From Treponema sp. UBA792 (GTDB lineage: Bacteria > Spirochaetota > Spirochaetia > Treponematales > Treponemataceae), in contig DBIW01000034.1 of the NCBI GenBank assembly GCA_002296965.1, positions 1 to 57,810 of the forward strand: a stretch of DNA of 57,810 nucleotides, in the 5' to 3' direction. The translations under genes were made by a program, and so were the position numbers. Under the pieces are notes generated by a model, which ran no database searches, was not told where the DNA came from, and worked only from the letters and a program-made list of their open reading frames with translations. Positions 41,855-50,089 of this stretch are shown here, piece by piece (position 1 is the stretch's first letter; each line of letters starts with the position of its first letter).

Positions 41855-43513
41855 ATGAGTCTTGATTTTTCACTTATCCTTAATAAGATTACATCACCGG
41901 TTCTTGTCGTGGAGGCCGTGCGCAACGTCGACGGTGTTCCCGCCGACTTCAAGATAGTTTTCGCGAATGACGCTTTCCGTGATATATGCGGCTCCATAGT
42001 CGGGTCGGCGTCTCTCTGGTCCGAATTCAGAAGCGCGGTCAAGTCGGGAATTCCTTATTTTGAGATGGCGAAATCCGTTCTTGCCGGACAGAAGACGGGC
42101 GACGTCACATATTTCTCCCCTGAGCGCAAGTCCTGGTACAAAGTTGACATGACATCGAAGGATGATTTTGTCATAGTGACTTTTGTTGATGTGACTTCTG
42201 AGAAGCGGTATGCGCGAAGACTCAAGGAGTCGGTTTTCAAGGACAATCTTACAGGACTGCCGAACCGCACCTGTTTTTCTGACACGCTCGACATGATTCT
42301 TGACACGAGCCGCTATTACAACAAGAAGGCCGGGCTTCTCGTGATTGACATAGACGACATGAAGAATATAAACGACTCGCTCGGAGGCGATGCGGGAGAT
42401 GACGTCATAAGGCACGTCGCGGATGTCCTGCGCCGTTTTGAGAGGGACGACATAAAGGTGTTCCGGTACGGCGACGATGAATTCGCGCTTGTCATGTCCA
42501 ACCTTGAGTCGGTGGACACAATAGCGAACATAGCAGATGCGGTCTTCGAGGCATTCCAGATGGAGCATATATCCGTGTCCGGAGGAATTTCGGTCTGCCC
42601 GGACCATTCGGAGCAGAAGAACGAGCTGATACGTTTCGCGGATATGGCGATTCATTACGTGAAGAAGCACGGAAAAGACAGCTTCTCGTTCTTTGAGCCG
42701 GACATGCAGCGGGTGTTCATAAGGCAGCTCACGCTGCACAACAAGATGAATTCCGCCGTCGCCGAGAACAGCTTCCGTCTGTTCTACCAGCCCCAGTTCG
42801 ACATCCAGAGCGGAAAGCTCCGCGGCTTCGAGGCTCTTATCCGCTGGCACGATGATGACCTGGGTGACGTTTCGCCGGGTGTGTTCATTCCGGCGGCGGA
42901 GGAGTCGGGGCTGATTGTCTCGATCGGTGAATGGGTGATGGACACGGCGCTTTCCACGCTGAAAAAATGGCAGACTGACTTCGGATTTGACGGGATAATG
43001 TCGGTGAATGTGTCTCCGCTCCAGCTGAGGCAGGAGAATTTCATCTATGATGTGGCCACGGCTGTCGCCAGGCACGGGATAGATCCGAAATTCCTTGAGA
43101 TTGAGATAACAGAGGGCGTGATGATAAGCAATTTCAGGGCGGCCATAGACAAGCTCAACTCCATAAAGAGCATGGGACTCAGAATCTCGCTGGATGATTT
43201 CGGAACCGGGTATTCCTCCCTGAACTATCTTCAGCTTCTTCCGCTTAACACGCTCAAGATTGACAAGTCGTTCATAACCGGAATAACCGAGAACAACGGC
43301 ATCCAGGCGAACATCACAAGCTCCATAATATCGATGGTTCAGAAGATGGGGCTTGAGACGATAGCCGAGGGTGTCGAATATCCGGCGCAGCTCTCCCTGC
43401 TCAAGAAATTCAACTGCAATGTGGTCCAGGGCTTTCTCCGCGGAAAACCGATGCCGGAGGAGCTGTGTGACCTGTATCTTTCCGGGAATTCATCCGTCCT
43501 TCTTACGAACTGA
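41855..43513 (+). CDS. PAS-GGDEF-EAL cyclic-di-GMP phosphodiesterase
   Basis: A soluble 552-residue protein with an N-terminal PAS-like domain (about 5-120, FKIVFANDAFRDICG), a GGDEF domain (about 128-285) and an EAL domain (about 300-540). The GGDEF signature reads RYGDDEF, with Gly to Asp at the second Gly, so cyclase activity is doubtful though it may bind GTP. The EAL residues are complete: EALIRW, the Asn of SVNVSPLQL, EITEG, DDFGTGYSSL, KIDKSF, EGVEY and QGFLRGKPM. It starts at ATG 41855, 50 bases after mutS. The frame is open into mutS but that part does not look homologous. Confidence 0.92.
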   Translation: MSLDFSLILNKITSPVLVVEAVRNVDGVPADFKIVFANDAFRDICGSIVGSASLWSEFRSAVKSGIPYFEMAKSVLAGQKTGDVTYFSPERKSWYKVDMTSKDDFVIVTFVDVTSEKRYARRLKESVFKDNLTGLPNRTCFSDTLDMILDTSRYYNKKAGLLVIDIDDMKNINDSLGGDAGDDVIRHVADVLRRFERDDIKVFRYGDDEFALVMSNLESVDTIANIADAVFEAFQMEHISVSGGISVCPDHSEQKNELIRFADMAIHYVKKHGKDSFSFFEPDMQRVFIRQLTLHNKMNSAVAENSFRLFYQPQFDIQSGKLRGFEALIRWHDDDLGDVSPGVFIPAAEESGLIVSIGEWVMDTALSTLKKWQTDFGFDGIMSVNVSPLQLRQENFIYDVATAVARHGIDPKFLEIEITEGVMISNFRAAIDKLNSIKSMGLRISLDDFGTGYSSLNYLQLLPLNTLKIDKSFITGITENNGIQANITSSIISMVQKMGLETIAEGVEYPAQLSLLKKFNCNVVQGFLRGKPMPEELCDLYLSGNSSVLLTN

Positions 43514-43527
43514 GGCCAGGCCCGGCT

Positions 43528-44736
43528 ATGACAGGAAAAACGCTTCGCGTCGTCATCATGCTTGCCCTTTCTCTTCCGGTCCATGCCGGCGGAATCCGCT
43601 TCGGGTTCCGGCATAGAAAGGGAGACTCGTCATCATACATCTCTTCCGTCAGGGAGAAAGTCTTCTTTAACGGCGTCCTTCACCATGAGGCGGAGATAAT
43701 AAACAGGATAGCCTCTTCCGTAAAGTCTGTCGATGAGGACGGAAGCGCGGTGATGGAGGCGTCTTACATGACGACAGAGAATTCCGTAGTGACGGGGTAT
43801 TCCCGGAGCCTGGCCTGGGGCGAGAACACGACAAGCATATTCATCAGGGCACGGTCGGGCGAGATGACGATTTCGGACTCCATGGCTATGCCCACCGTCA
43901 GAAATGTCCCGGTTTTTCCGGACAGGGAGCTTCTTCCGGGAGACACCTGGACGGCAGCAGGAAAGGAGGTTCATGACCTCCGCGCGTCTTTCGGAATGGA
44001 CTCGCTTCTTGTGATTCCGTTCACGGCCTCATACCGGTATTCGGGCAGGGCGAGGCATGGGGACTCCGAGCTCGACCTGATAGAGGTTAGCTATGATTTC
44101 CATACCGGCGGACCTGGCAGAAAGAATGGCTCGCGGGGTGTGTTCTCCGCCGCATCAGGATATTCACGCCAGACTCTTTACTGGGACAGCGCGCGCGGAA
44201 TTCTTGACCACTATGACGAGGAATTCCTCATAAAAATCGCGGACATACGCGGAAATGTCTATGAATTCACGGGAACGGCGGGCGCTGAGGTGACCGAATT
44301 CGTCCCGGTGAATAATGACGAGACTGTCCGCTCCGTCCGCGAGTCTGTGGACAGGCTCGCCCTGACTGATGTCTCCGTGGCTCGCGGAGACAGGGGACTG
44401 ACAATCAGCCTTGACAACATAAGGTTCCGCCCTGATTCCGCCGTGCTTGAGGAGTCAGAGAAGGACAAGCTCCGTGCCCTTGCAGGAATTCTGTCCGGCT
44501 TTCCGAACGATCTGCTTGTGACCGGACACTGCGCCGACCGCGGAACGGAGGCCGCCCGCCTGAAGCTTTCGGAACAGAGGGCGGAGACCGTGGCCTCATT
44601 CCTTGAGTCGCTGGGTGTCAGGGACGGCTATCATATATTCACCCTGGGAAAAGGCTCCTCCGAGCCTGCCGCGCCGAATGACACGGAAGCCGGGCGAAGC
44701 AGAAACCGCAGGGTGGAGATTACCGTTCTTGACTGA
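43528..44736 (+). CDS. OmpA-domain outer envelope protein
   Basis: A 402-residue exported protein with a signal peptide (about 1-20, ending VHA), a central beta-rich domain of about 240 residues, and a C-terminal OmpA-like peptidoglycan-binding domain (about 285-402). That domain has LDNIRFRPDSAVL, then LLVTGHCADRGTEAARLKLS and RNRRVEITVL. It resembles treponemal TP0624-type proteins, whose OmpA domain anchors an envelope protein to peptidoglycan. It follows the PAS-GGDEF-EAL gene by 14 bases and may be cotranscribed. Confidence 0.88.
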   Translation: MTGKTLRVVIMLALSLPVHAGGIRFGFRHRKGDSSSYISSVREKVFFNGVLHHEAEIINRIASSVKSVDEDGSAVMEASYMTTENSVVTGYSRSLAWGENTTSIFIRARSGEMTISDSMAMPTVRNVPVFPDRELLPGDTWTAAGKEVHDLRASFGMDSLLVIPFTASYRYSGRARHGDSELDLIEVSYDFHTGGPGRKNGSRGVFSAASGYSRQTLYWDSARGILDHYDEEFLIKIADIRGNVYEFTGTAGAEVTEFVPVNNDETVRSVRESVDRLALTDVSVARGDRGLTISLDNIRFRPDSAVLEESEKDKLRALAGILSGFPNDLLVTGHCADRGTEAARLKLSEQRAETVASFLESLGVRDGYHIFTLGKGSSEPAAPNDTEAGRSRNRRVEITVLD

Positions 44737-44772
44737 GACGGATTTTTTTCATGGCATTTCATGAAATCCGTC
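44737..44772. repeat. Inverted repeat between the OmpA gene and recQ
   Basis: GACGGATTT (44737-44745) and AAATCCGTC (44764-44772) are perfect complements, with an inner CATG/CATG pair and a bulge of four T. It starts directly after the OmpA stop codon and overlaps the recQ -35 area. It could be a weak terminator or an operator on recQ. Confidence 0.5.
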
Positions 44773-44787
44773 TTCCGTCTCTATATT
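44758..44787 (+). promoter_or_regulatory. Promoter of recQ (leaderless)
   Basis: TATATT (44782-44787) lies 6 bases before ATG 44794. TTCATG (44758-44763), 18 bases upstream, is a weak -35. No Shine-Dalgarno sequence is present. Confidence 0.5.
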
Positions 44788-44793
44788 CATTGC

Positions 44794-46293
44794 ATGTATG
44801 ATTTTCCTCTTTCTCTGGACGCTGGGGCGGATGATCCGGTCGCCTCTGCCGCCCTCAGGTATTTCGGTGTCGGCTGCCTCTTTCCTTGGCAGCGCATGGT
44901 CATATCCAATATTCTTGACGCGTGGCGCTCGCGGACGGCCTGCGTCACGGAAGAAGACGATGACACGGACTCTTTCAGCTGCGGCCGCCAGATTGTGATT
45001 CTTCCGACGGGAGCCGGAAAGTCCCTGTGCTTTCAGGTTCCGTCGCTTTTCCTTGGCGGCCCGACTCTCGCCGTGTATCCGCTGCTGGCGCTTATGGCGG
45101 ACCAGAAGAGGCGTCTTGAGGAACGCGGCATAAGATGCGCCGTGTTCCGCGGAGGCCAGAGCCGTGAGGAGCGGGAGATGAATTTTGCGGCAGCAAGAGG
45201 CGGCGCGCCGCTCATCATCGTGAACCCGGAGATACTCCGCGACGGCAAGGTGTCCGGATTCCTCGCGGAATGCGGAATCGCCCATGCGGTCGTTGATGAG
45301 GCGCACTGTGTCTGCGAATGGGGCGATACGTTCAGGCCCGCATATCTGGAGCTGGGGAAAATGATAGGACGTCTGAATCCACCTCTCGTCACCGCATTCA
45401 CCGCCACTGCCTCCGGAACAGTCCTGTCGCGCATCTCCTCTGCGCTTTTCGGAGGTTCGGCTCATGTCGTCAGGGGCGGGGGAGACAGGCCGAACATACA
45501 TTATTCGGTGATGCGCGCATCCGCAAAGAAGAAGGCGGTTCTGGGTCTGGCCGCCGCAGAATGCCGCCCGATGCTGGTTTTCTGCGGTATACGGCGCATG
45601 GCGGAGGAAATGGCCAGGGAGCTGAATGAATTCTTCGGAGATTTCCGCGCGAAATTCTACCATGCCGCCCTTGAGCGTGCCGAAAAGGAGCGTGTCGAGA
45701 ACTGGTTCATGGAAAGCGCTGACGGAATCCTGTGTTCGACCTGCGCATACGGCATGGGCGTGGACAAGGGAAATATACGCACTGTCGTGCATATCGCGGT
45801 GCCGGATTCGGCCGAGGCCTATGCCCAGGAGTCCGGAAGGGCGGGCCGGGACGGTCTGCCCGCGAAGGCGATTCTTGTCTGGAGCCTGCGTGACGGAATG
45901 GAGGCTTCCCGTCTTCCTGTGAATTCCAGAAAGTCCGCGATGTCGAGGTTCGCGCAGGACGGAAAGTGCCGGCGCGGAATACTGCTGGATTCCCTGGGGG
46001 CGGCGCCGGAAGTCTGCTGCGGATGCGATGTCTGTGACGGAAAGACCGGCGGCAGCGGATTTGCTGCGGACTGGGAGGTCGCGCTCTCTATGATTCGGCG
46101 CGGAAGGCGGTTCTGGACCGGGCAGGAATTCCGCGGCGCGTTCGGCAGGAGAATGGGGGCTGAATCCTCATGCAGATACGGAAGCAACATCTGGACGTCG
46201 GCGGACACGGATGAGGTCGTCTCCCAGCTGCTGGAGGCCGGCAGGATACGGGTCTGCGGATATCCGTGGAAGGACAGGATTACGCTCCGCTGA
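44794..46293 (+). CDS. recQ: RecQ family ATP-dependent DNA helicase
   Basis: RecQ unwinds DNA 3'-5' in recombination repair. The helicase core has LFPWQRMVISNIL, Walker A PTGAGKS, Walker B DEAHCVCEWGDTFRP, TAFTATAS and QESGRAGRDG. The aromatic-rich loop normally reads WGHDFRP but here WGDTFRP, with the His absent. The zinc region has KCRRG...CCGCDVC. The winged-helix part is short and no HRDC domain follows, so this is a minimal 499-residue form. ATG 44794 is preferred to ATG 44761, which overlaps the inverted repeat and lacks a ribosome site. Confidence 0.92.
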   Translation: MYDFPLSLDAGADDPVASAALRYFGVGCLFPWQRMVISNILDAWRSRTACVTEEDDDTDSFSCGRQIVILPTGAGKSLCFQVPSLFLGGPTLAVYPLLALMADQKRRLEERGIRCAVFRGGQSREEREMNFAAARGGAPLIIVNPEILRDGKVSGFLAECGIAHAVVDEAHCVCEWGDTFRPAYLELGKMIGRLNPPLVTAFTATASGTVLSRISSALFGGSAHVVRGGGDRPNIHYSVMRASAKKKAVLGLAAAECRPMLVFCGIRRMAEEMARELNEFFGDFRAKFYHAALERAEKERVENWFMESADGILCSTCAYGMGVDKGNIRTVVHIAVPDSAEAYAQESGRAGRDGLPAKAILVWSLRDGMEASRLPVNSRKSAMSRFAQDGKCRRGILLDSLGAAPEVCCGCDVCDGKTGGSGFAADWEVALSMIRRGRRFWTGQEFRGAFGRRMGAESSCRYGSNIWTSADTDEVVSQLLEAGRIRVCGYPWKDRITLR

Positions 46294-46318
46294 CATGGCT
46301 TTTACGTCCGTCCGGAGA

Positions 46319-46347
46319 TTGAAGATGTATCCTTTTAGTTCTATAAT
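46319..46347 (+). promoter_or_regulatory. Promoter of aldose epimerase-AraC unit (leaderless)
   Basis: TTGAAG (46319-46324), a 17-base spacer and an exact TATAAT (46342-46347) lie 7 bases before ATG 46355. There is no Shine-Dalgarno sequence. An upstream in-frame ATG at 46346 overlaps the -10 and could not be transcribed. Confidence 0.75.
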
Positions 46348-46354
46348 GTACGGC

Positions 46355-47263
46355 ATGAATGTCGTCATCGAGAATGAATTTCTCAGGGCTGAGATAAGTT
46401 CCCTGGGAGCAGAGATTCACCGTCTGACAAGAAAGTCAGATTCGTCAGAGATTATATGGAACGGTGATCCGTCCGTCTGGAAGAACCATGCGCCGGTGCT
46501 TTTTCCGTTTATAGCCAGATGTCTTGACGGATATTTCGTCATGGACGGCGAAAGAAAGGAATTCAGCAGAAACCACGGTTTTTTCCGCGACTCCGAGACG
46601 GAGCTTGTCCGTTCCGACGCTGTGTCCGCCGAGTTCAGGCTCCATGAGAGCCCTGCGACGCTTGAGAAATTTCCGTACAGGTTTTCTGTCACCGTAGCTT
46701 ATGCCCTGTCGGATTGTACTCTGGGCTGGAGGATAACGGTCTCAAACACCGGAGACAGGCCGTTCCGCTTCTCGCTCGGAACCCATGCCGCCTTCAGCTG
46801 CCCGCGCGGTACGGATCCTGCCGGAACGGAGAATTCATGCTACCGGATTGAATTTGAGAAGAGGGAGCCTCTTGTCTCCGTGGTCTGCACGCCGGAAGGC
46901 TATCTCGCCGCTGATGAGGAGGGCTGTTCTCCTGTGACCGCGCCTTACGGAGAGGCGGAGCCAGGAATAATTCCGCTTGACGGGCGCGGGTTCGGAAACG
47001 GCCATCTCTTCACCGCATTCACGTCGGACTGGGCCGGACTTAGGAATATGCTCGACGGCAGCCTCGTCAGGATTTCTACAAGAGGATTTCCGTACTGCAT
47101 GATATGGCAGAATATGGGGAACCCGGAATTCGTGTGCATCGAGCCGTGGTACGGTCTTCCGGATGCGGAGAACACCGACCATGACTGGAACAAAAAGCCC
47201 GGAATGATAGACCTGGAGCCTGGCTGTGAATTCACCAGCATACAGGACATCCATGTCGGATGA
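46355..47263 (+). CDS. Aldose 1-epimerase family protein (LacX-like)
   Basis: Aldose epimerases interconvert alpha and beta anomers of sugars. The 302-residue protein fits the LacX/YeaD-like branch: SLGAEIHRLTRK near the start, PVLFPFIAR, the histidines in RNHGFFRD and GTHAAF, and the catalytic Glu in CIEPWYGLPD. Its substrate is not known. It heads the unit followed 18 bases later by an AraC regulator and then a convergent GH127 glycosidase, which suggests a role in pentose or plant-glycan use. Confidence 0.88.
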   Translation: MNVVIENEFLRAEISSLGAEIHRLTRKSDSSEIIWNGDPSVWKNHAPVLFPFIARCLDGYFVMDGERKEFSRNHGFFRDSETELVRSDAVSAEFRLHESPATLEKFPYRFSVTVAYALSDCTLGWRITVSNTGDRPFRFSLGTHAAFSCPRGTDPAGTENSCYRIEFEKREPLVSVVCTPEGYLAADEEGCSPVTAPYGEAEPGIIPLDGRGFGNGHLFTAFTSDWAGLRNMLDGSLVRISTRGFPYCMIWQNMGNPEFVCIEPWYGLPDAENTDHDWNKKPGMIDLEPGCEFTSIQDIHVG

Positions 47264-47281
47264 CGGCCGGAGCTGTCTGAA

Positions 47282-48112
47282 ATGAGAGTCTTCTGTTCTG
47301 ACGACGGAACTCCTCCCGGTTTCACCGTCTGCGGCAAGCTTTTGAGCATGGACGGATTTCTCCATTCGAGGCGCGTGCTGGACGAGAATGTGCTTATACT
47401 GGTGACGGAAGGCTGCCTTCATGTCTCCGCCGGAGAAAGCCGGTTCTCCGTGTCAGCCGGGGAATTCGTCATGCTGCGTGCGGGCGAGGAGCATTTCGGA
47501 TGGCGGAAATCATCCGGAAGGCTTGAGTATATGTGGGTCCATTTCCGTCTTGATTTTCATGCCGTCTTCCGCGGCGCGGCGGATGGCGCGGACTCTCACC
47601 TGTATGCCGTTCCTGAATGCGGCGGAGGCGCATTCACCGGGCGCGCCTCGCTGCTTTTCAACCAGCTGCTTGACTTTTATATGGAGGACTCGTTCAGTAT
47701 CGCGGAATGTTCATTCTCCCTCGGTGTCCTGCTGATGGAGATAAGCCGCCGCTGCTCCGGCTCCGGACAGACGGCGCTCCATCCGGCGGTATATTCCGCC
47801 TGCTCCTGGATAAGGGCGAACTATCCGCGCAGCTTCTCCGTCTCCGAGCTTGCCCGTGAGGTCGCGCTGCAGCCTGCCTATCTATCCACTCTGTTCCGCC
47901 GCCAGACCGGTCTGCCGATAAAGCAGTACACCATGAGGATACGTCTTGAGGCGGCGAAAAGGCTTCTGGCCTGCCGCGGCCTTTCTGTAAAGGAGGTGTC
48001 CTTCTCATGCGGTTTTGACGACGAGAAATATTTCATGAAAATATTCAGGGAGCATGAGGGAATGACTCCGGGAATGTACCGGAGCGCATTCTTCAGGAAG
48101 AACATCAACTGA
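47282..48112 (+). CDS. AraC family transcriptional regulator
   Basis: The 276-residue protein has an N-terminal cupin-like ligand domain (LILVTEGCLHVSAGESRFSV, then GEFVMLRAGEEHFG) and a C-terminal double helix-turn-helix (about 175-270). The latter has FSVSELAREVALQPAYLSTL and the family signature VKEVSFSCGFDDEKYFMKIF. Such proteins usually activate sugar-use genes on binding a sugar. GGAG lies 9 bases before the ATG. Its stop is 7 bases from the stop of the convergent GH127 gene, the likely target. Confidence 0.92.
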   Translation: MRVFCSDDGTPPGFTVCGKLLSMDGFLHSRRVLDENVLILVTEGCLHVSAGESRFSVSAGEFVMLRAGEEHFGWRKSSGRLEYMWVHFRLDFHAVFRGAADGADSHLYAVPECGGGAFTGRASLLFNQLLDFYMEDSFSIAECSFSLGVLLMEISRRCSGSGQTALHPAVYSACSWIRANYPRSFSVSELAREVALQPAYLSTLFRRQTGLPIKQYTMRIRLEAAKRLLACRGLSVKEVSFSCGFDDEKYFMKIFREHEGMTPGMYRSAFFRKNIN

Positions 48113-48119
48113 TGTCCCG

Positions 48120-49913
48120 TCATTTTCTCTGGAAATACACGGTGTAGCGTTCATCGGTGATCTCATACAGAGGGATGAACGTGAAATTCCTCTGCTGGTT
48201 TCTGGTCGTGTATGTGCTCTGCTTCCATGAGAACGAGCTGTATATATGCTCGCACTGCGGTTTGAGCATCCCCGCCGGATTACGTGCATCGAAGGAAAGA
48301 GGGGTGTCTCCGTCTGTGAGTCCCGCCAGGACGACGGGACCTTCCATGAATGCGTACATGGAGCTGTCGCCGGGAAGCTCCACGGCCCTTATTTCCGGGA
48401 CAAATGTAATCCTCAGCTCATCGCCGTCACCGAGCGGTTCGGCCGTCATGAAGCCGCATCCGCAGGAGAGTACGGCCGGATGTCCGTTGAGCGTCACCTC
48501 CGGTTTTCCTGTCCAGGCTGGAATTCTTAGCCTGAGACGCCTTTTTTCTCCGTCTCCGCTTCTGACCGTAAATTTCATCTGCCATCTTGATGTCTGTGAC
48601 CGCTCGGTCTGCTCGAAGAAGGACTGCGTGTCGTAGAACTTCATGTCAACGGTCTGCTCGACGCGGAATTCCCCGTCCGTGTATACGGATGGAATGTACT
48701 GGCTTACGATGATGTCGTCTCCGTCCTCGTGCCAGATGACGGACGGATATAGTGTCTGCGCCTGCACCATGGTTCCGTGGCAGCACCAGAAGTCGTTTGT
48801 CCTTGTTCCCCATTTCTTGCGGCTTCCGGCGGCGAGCGGAAGGAAATATGCCGGTGTTCCCGTGTGTCTGTTCTGCTGCGCCAGAAATCCGTTGTAGAGG
48901 TTCAGCTCTATGTAGTCCCCGTAGGAGCTGTCCCCTGTAAGCCTGAAAAGGTAGTCGGCGAGTCTTACAAGATTGTATACGGTGCAGAATTCCTGATCCC
49001 TGTCCGACAGGAAATTTCCGAACATTTCCGGGGGAATCCAGAATTCACCGGCGTTGCTTCCGCCTGTGCAGAAGTGCCCGCGCTCCGTCACCGCCTTTTT
49101 CCAGAAGGCCAGAGCGGTGTCAAGCCACTTCCTCTCCCCTGTGACCTCATACATCCTGCATGCTCCATGGGCGAGGGGAACGGACGCGTTGCAGTGCGTG
49201 TTCGTGAGGCAGTCCCTGTCCGCCGCCAGCTCGCTGAATGTCCATTCTCCGCTGTAGGCTTCAGCAAGGTCAAGGTATTTTTTTTCTCCTGTCTTTCCGT
49301 AAAGAGCTGCCCATATCTCAAGCATGCCGCCCTGTTCCCCCCGGTATATAGCTTCCGGGCAGCGCTCCTTTTCCTGTGCGACCCATTCGGTGTACCAGTC
49401 AGCCTGTCTTCCGAGAATTTCCGCCGCCTTCGTGTTTCCCGCATAGATCCAGGCATGGAAGAGTCCCATCATGGTCTTGTGCATGGTGTACTGAGGCGAC
49501 CACACATATTTCGTCCCTTCCAGCATCCTGAAATATTTTTCCGGAATGGAGCCAGCCCATTTTCCGCCGTTCATCTCCTGACAGAGGGCAAGCCCGTCAA
49601 CTATCAGATCCAGCTTCGCCTTGAGCTCCATGTCTCCGTATACGGCGACTGACATGGCCGCCGCGGACATCCAGTGCCCCAGAAAATGTCCCCTGAGCTG
49701 GCAGGAAGTGGATTCCCACCCGAAATGCATGTCCGATTCCGCAGGCGAGCCTATTATTCCCGCCGACTCAAGAGGAATTCCCGCCTCGAGATAGAAATTC
49801 TGCAGAAGATTGCGGTTCTTGAGGGACATCAGATACTCCCTGTTGACCTGTTCCCTTTCCCTGAATATTCCCGGAAGAAGCCTGACTTTTCCGGCCTTTA
49901 CTGATAACGGCAT
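48120..49913 (-). CDS. GH127 family glycosidase (beta-L-arabinofuranosidase-like)
   Basis: The 597-residue protein matches DUF1680/GH127, whose characterised members remove beta-L-arabinofuranose from plant glycoproteins or pectin side chains. It uses a zinc-bound cysteine nucleophile. The zinc/cysteine residues are present: Glu and Cys in DQEFCTVYN and the pair in FWCCHGT. An alpha/alpha barrel covers about 1-400 and beta domains follow. There is no signal peptide, so it acts in the cytoplasm on imported oligosaccharides. ATG 49913 is chosen because AGGAGG lies 6 bases before it; the frame is open 24 codons further but with no such site. Confidence 0.9.
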   Translation of the reverse strand: MPLSVKAGKVRLLPGIFREREQVNREYLMSLKNRNLLQNFYLEAGIPLESAGIIGSPAESDMHFGWESTSCQLRGHFLGHWMSAAAMSVAVYGDMELKAKLDLIVDGLALCQEMNGGKWAGSIPEKYFRMLEGTKYVWSPQYTMHKTMMGLFHAWIYAGNTKAAEILGRQADWYTEWVAQEKERCPEAIYRGEQGGMLEIWAALYGKTGEKKYLDLAEAYSGEWTFSELAADRDCLTNTHCNASVPLAHGACRMYEVTGERKWLDTALAFWKKAVTERGHFCTGGSNAGEFWIPPEMFGNFLSDRDQEFCTVYNLVRLADYLFRLTGDSSYGDYIELNLYNGFLAQQNRHTGTPAYFLPLAAGSRKKWGTRTNDFWCCHGTMVQAQTLYPSVIWHEDGDDIIVSQYIPSVYTDGEFRVEQTVDMKFYDTQSFFEQTERSQTSRWQMKFTVRSGDGEKRRLRLRIPAWTGKPEVTLNGHPAVLSCGCGFMTAEPLGDGDELRITFVPEIRAVELPGDSSMYAFMEGPVVLAGLTDGDTPLSFDARNPAGMLKPQCEHIYSSFSWKQSTYTTRNQQRNFTFIPLYEITDERYTVYFQRK

Positions 49914-50036
49914 TCTGAGCCTCCTGTCGCGTTGTTTCTGTAGATTATAGACGTATTTTCGCGCTCTGTGGGTGGAGAAATGCATGGAATTGGTGGATTT
50001 TTTATTGTTGTTTCTTTGCGATGAGCCTTAACCGCA

Positions 50037-50081
50037 CGGCAACAAAAAAGCCTCCCGGCAAGGGAGGCTTTTTTGTTGCCG
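50037..50081. terminator. Strong bidirectional terminator after secA
   Basis: A perfect 20-bp stem (50037-50056 with 50062-50081) with a 5-base loop contains runs of six A and six T within its arms, symmetric on both strands. It begins 9 bases after the secA stop on minus. Confidence 0.85.
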
Positions 50082-50089
50082 GCGTCGCG

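Noticed and set aside
41894..43075. Open frame of 393 codons antisense to the PAS-GGDEF-EAL gene
   Set aside because: The sense strand encodes a complete domain protein. The antisense product has no recognisable domain or ribosome site.
44749..45792. Open frame of 347 codons antisense to recQ
   Set aside because: RecQ motifs fill the sense strand and the antisense product looks random.
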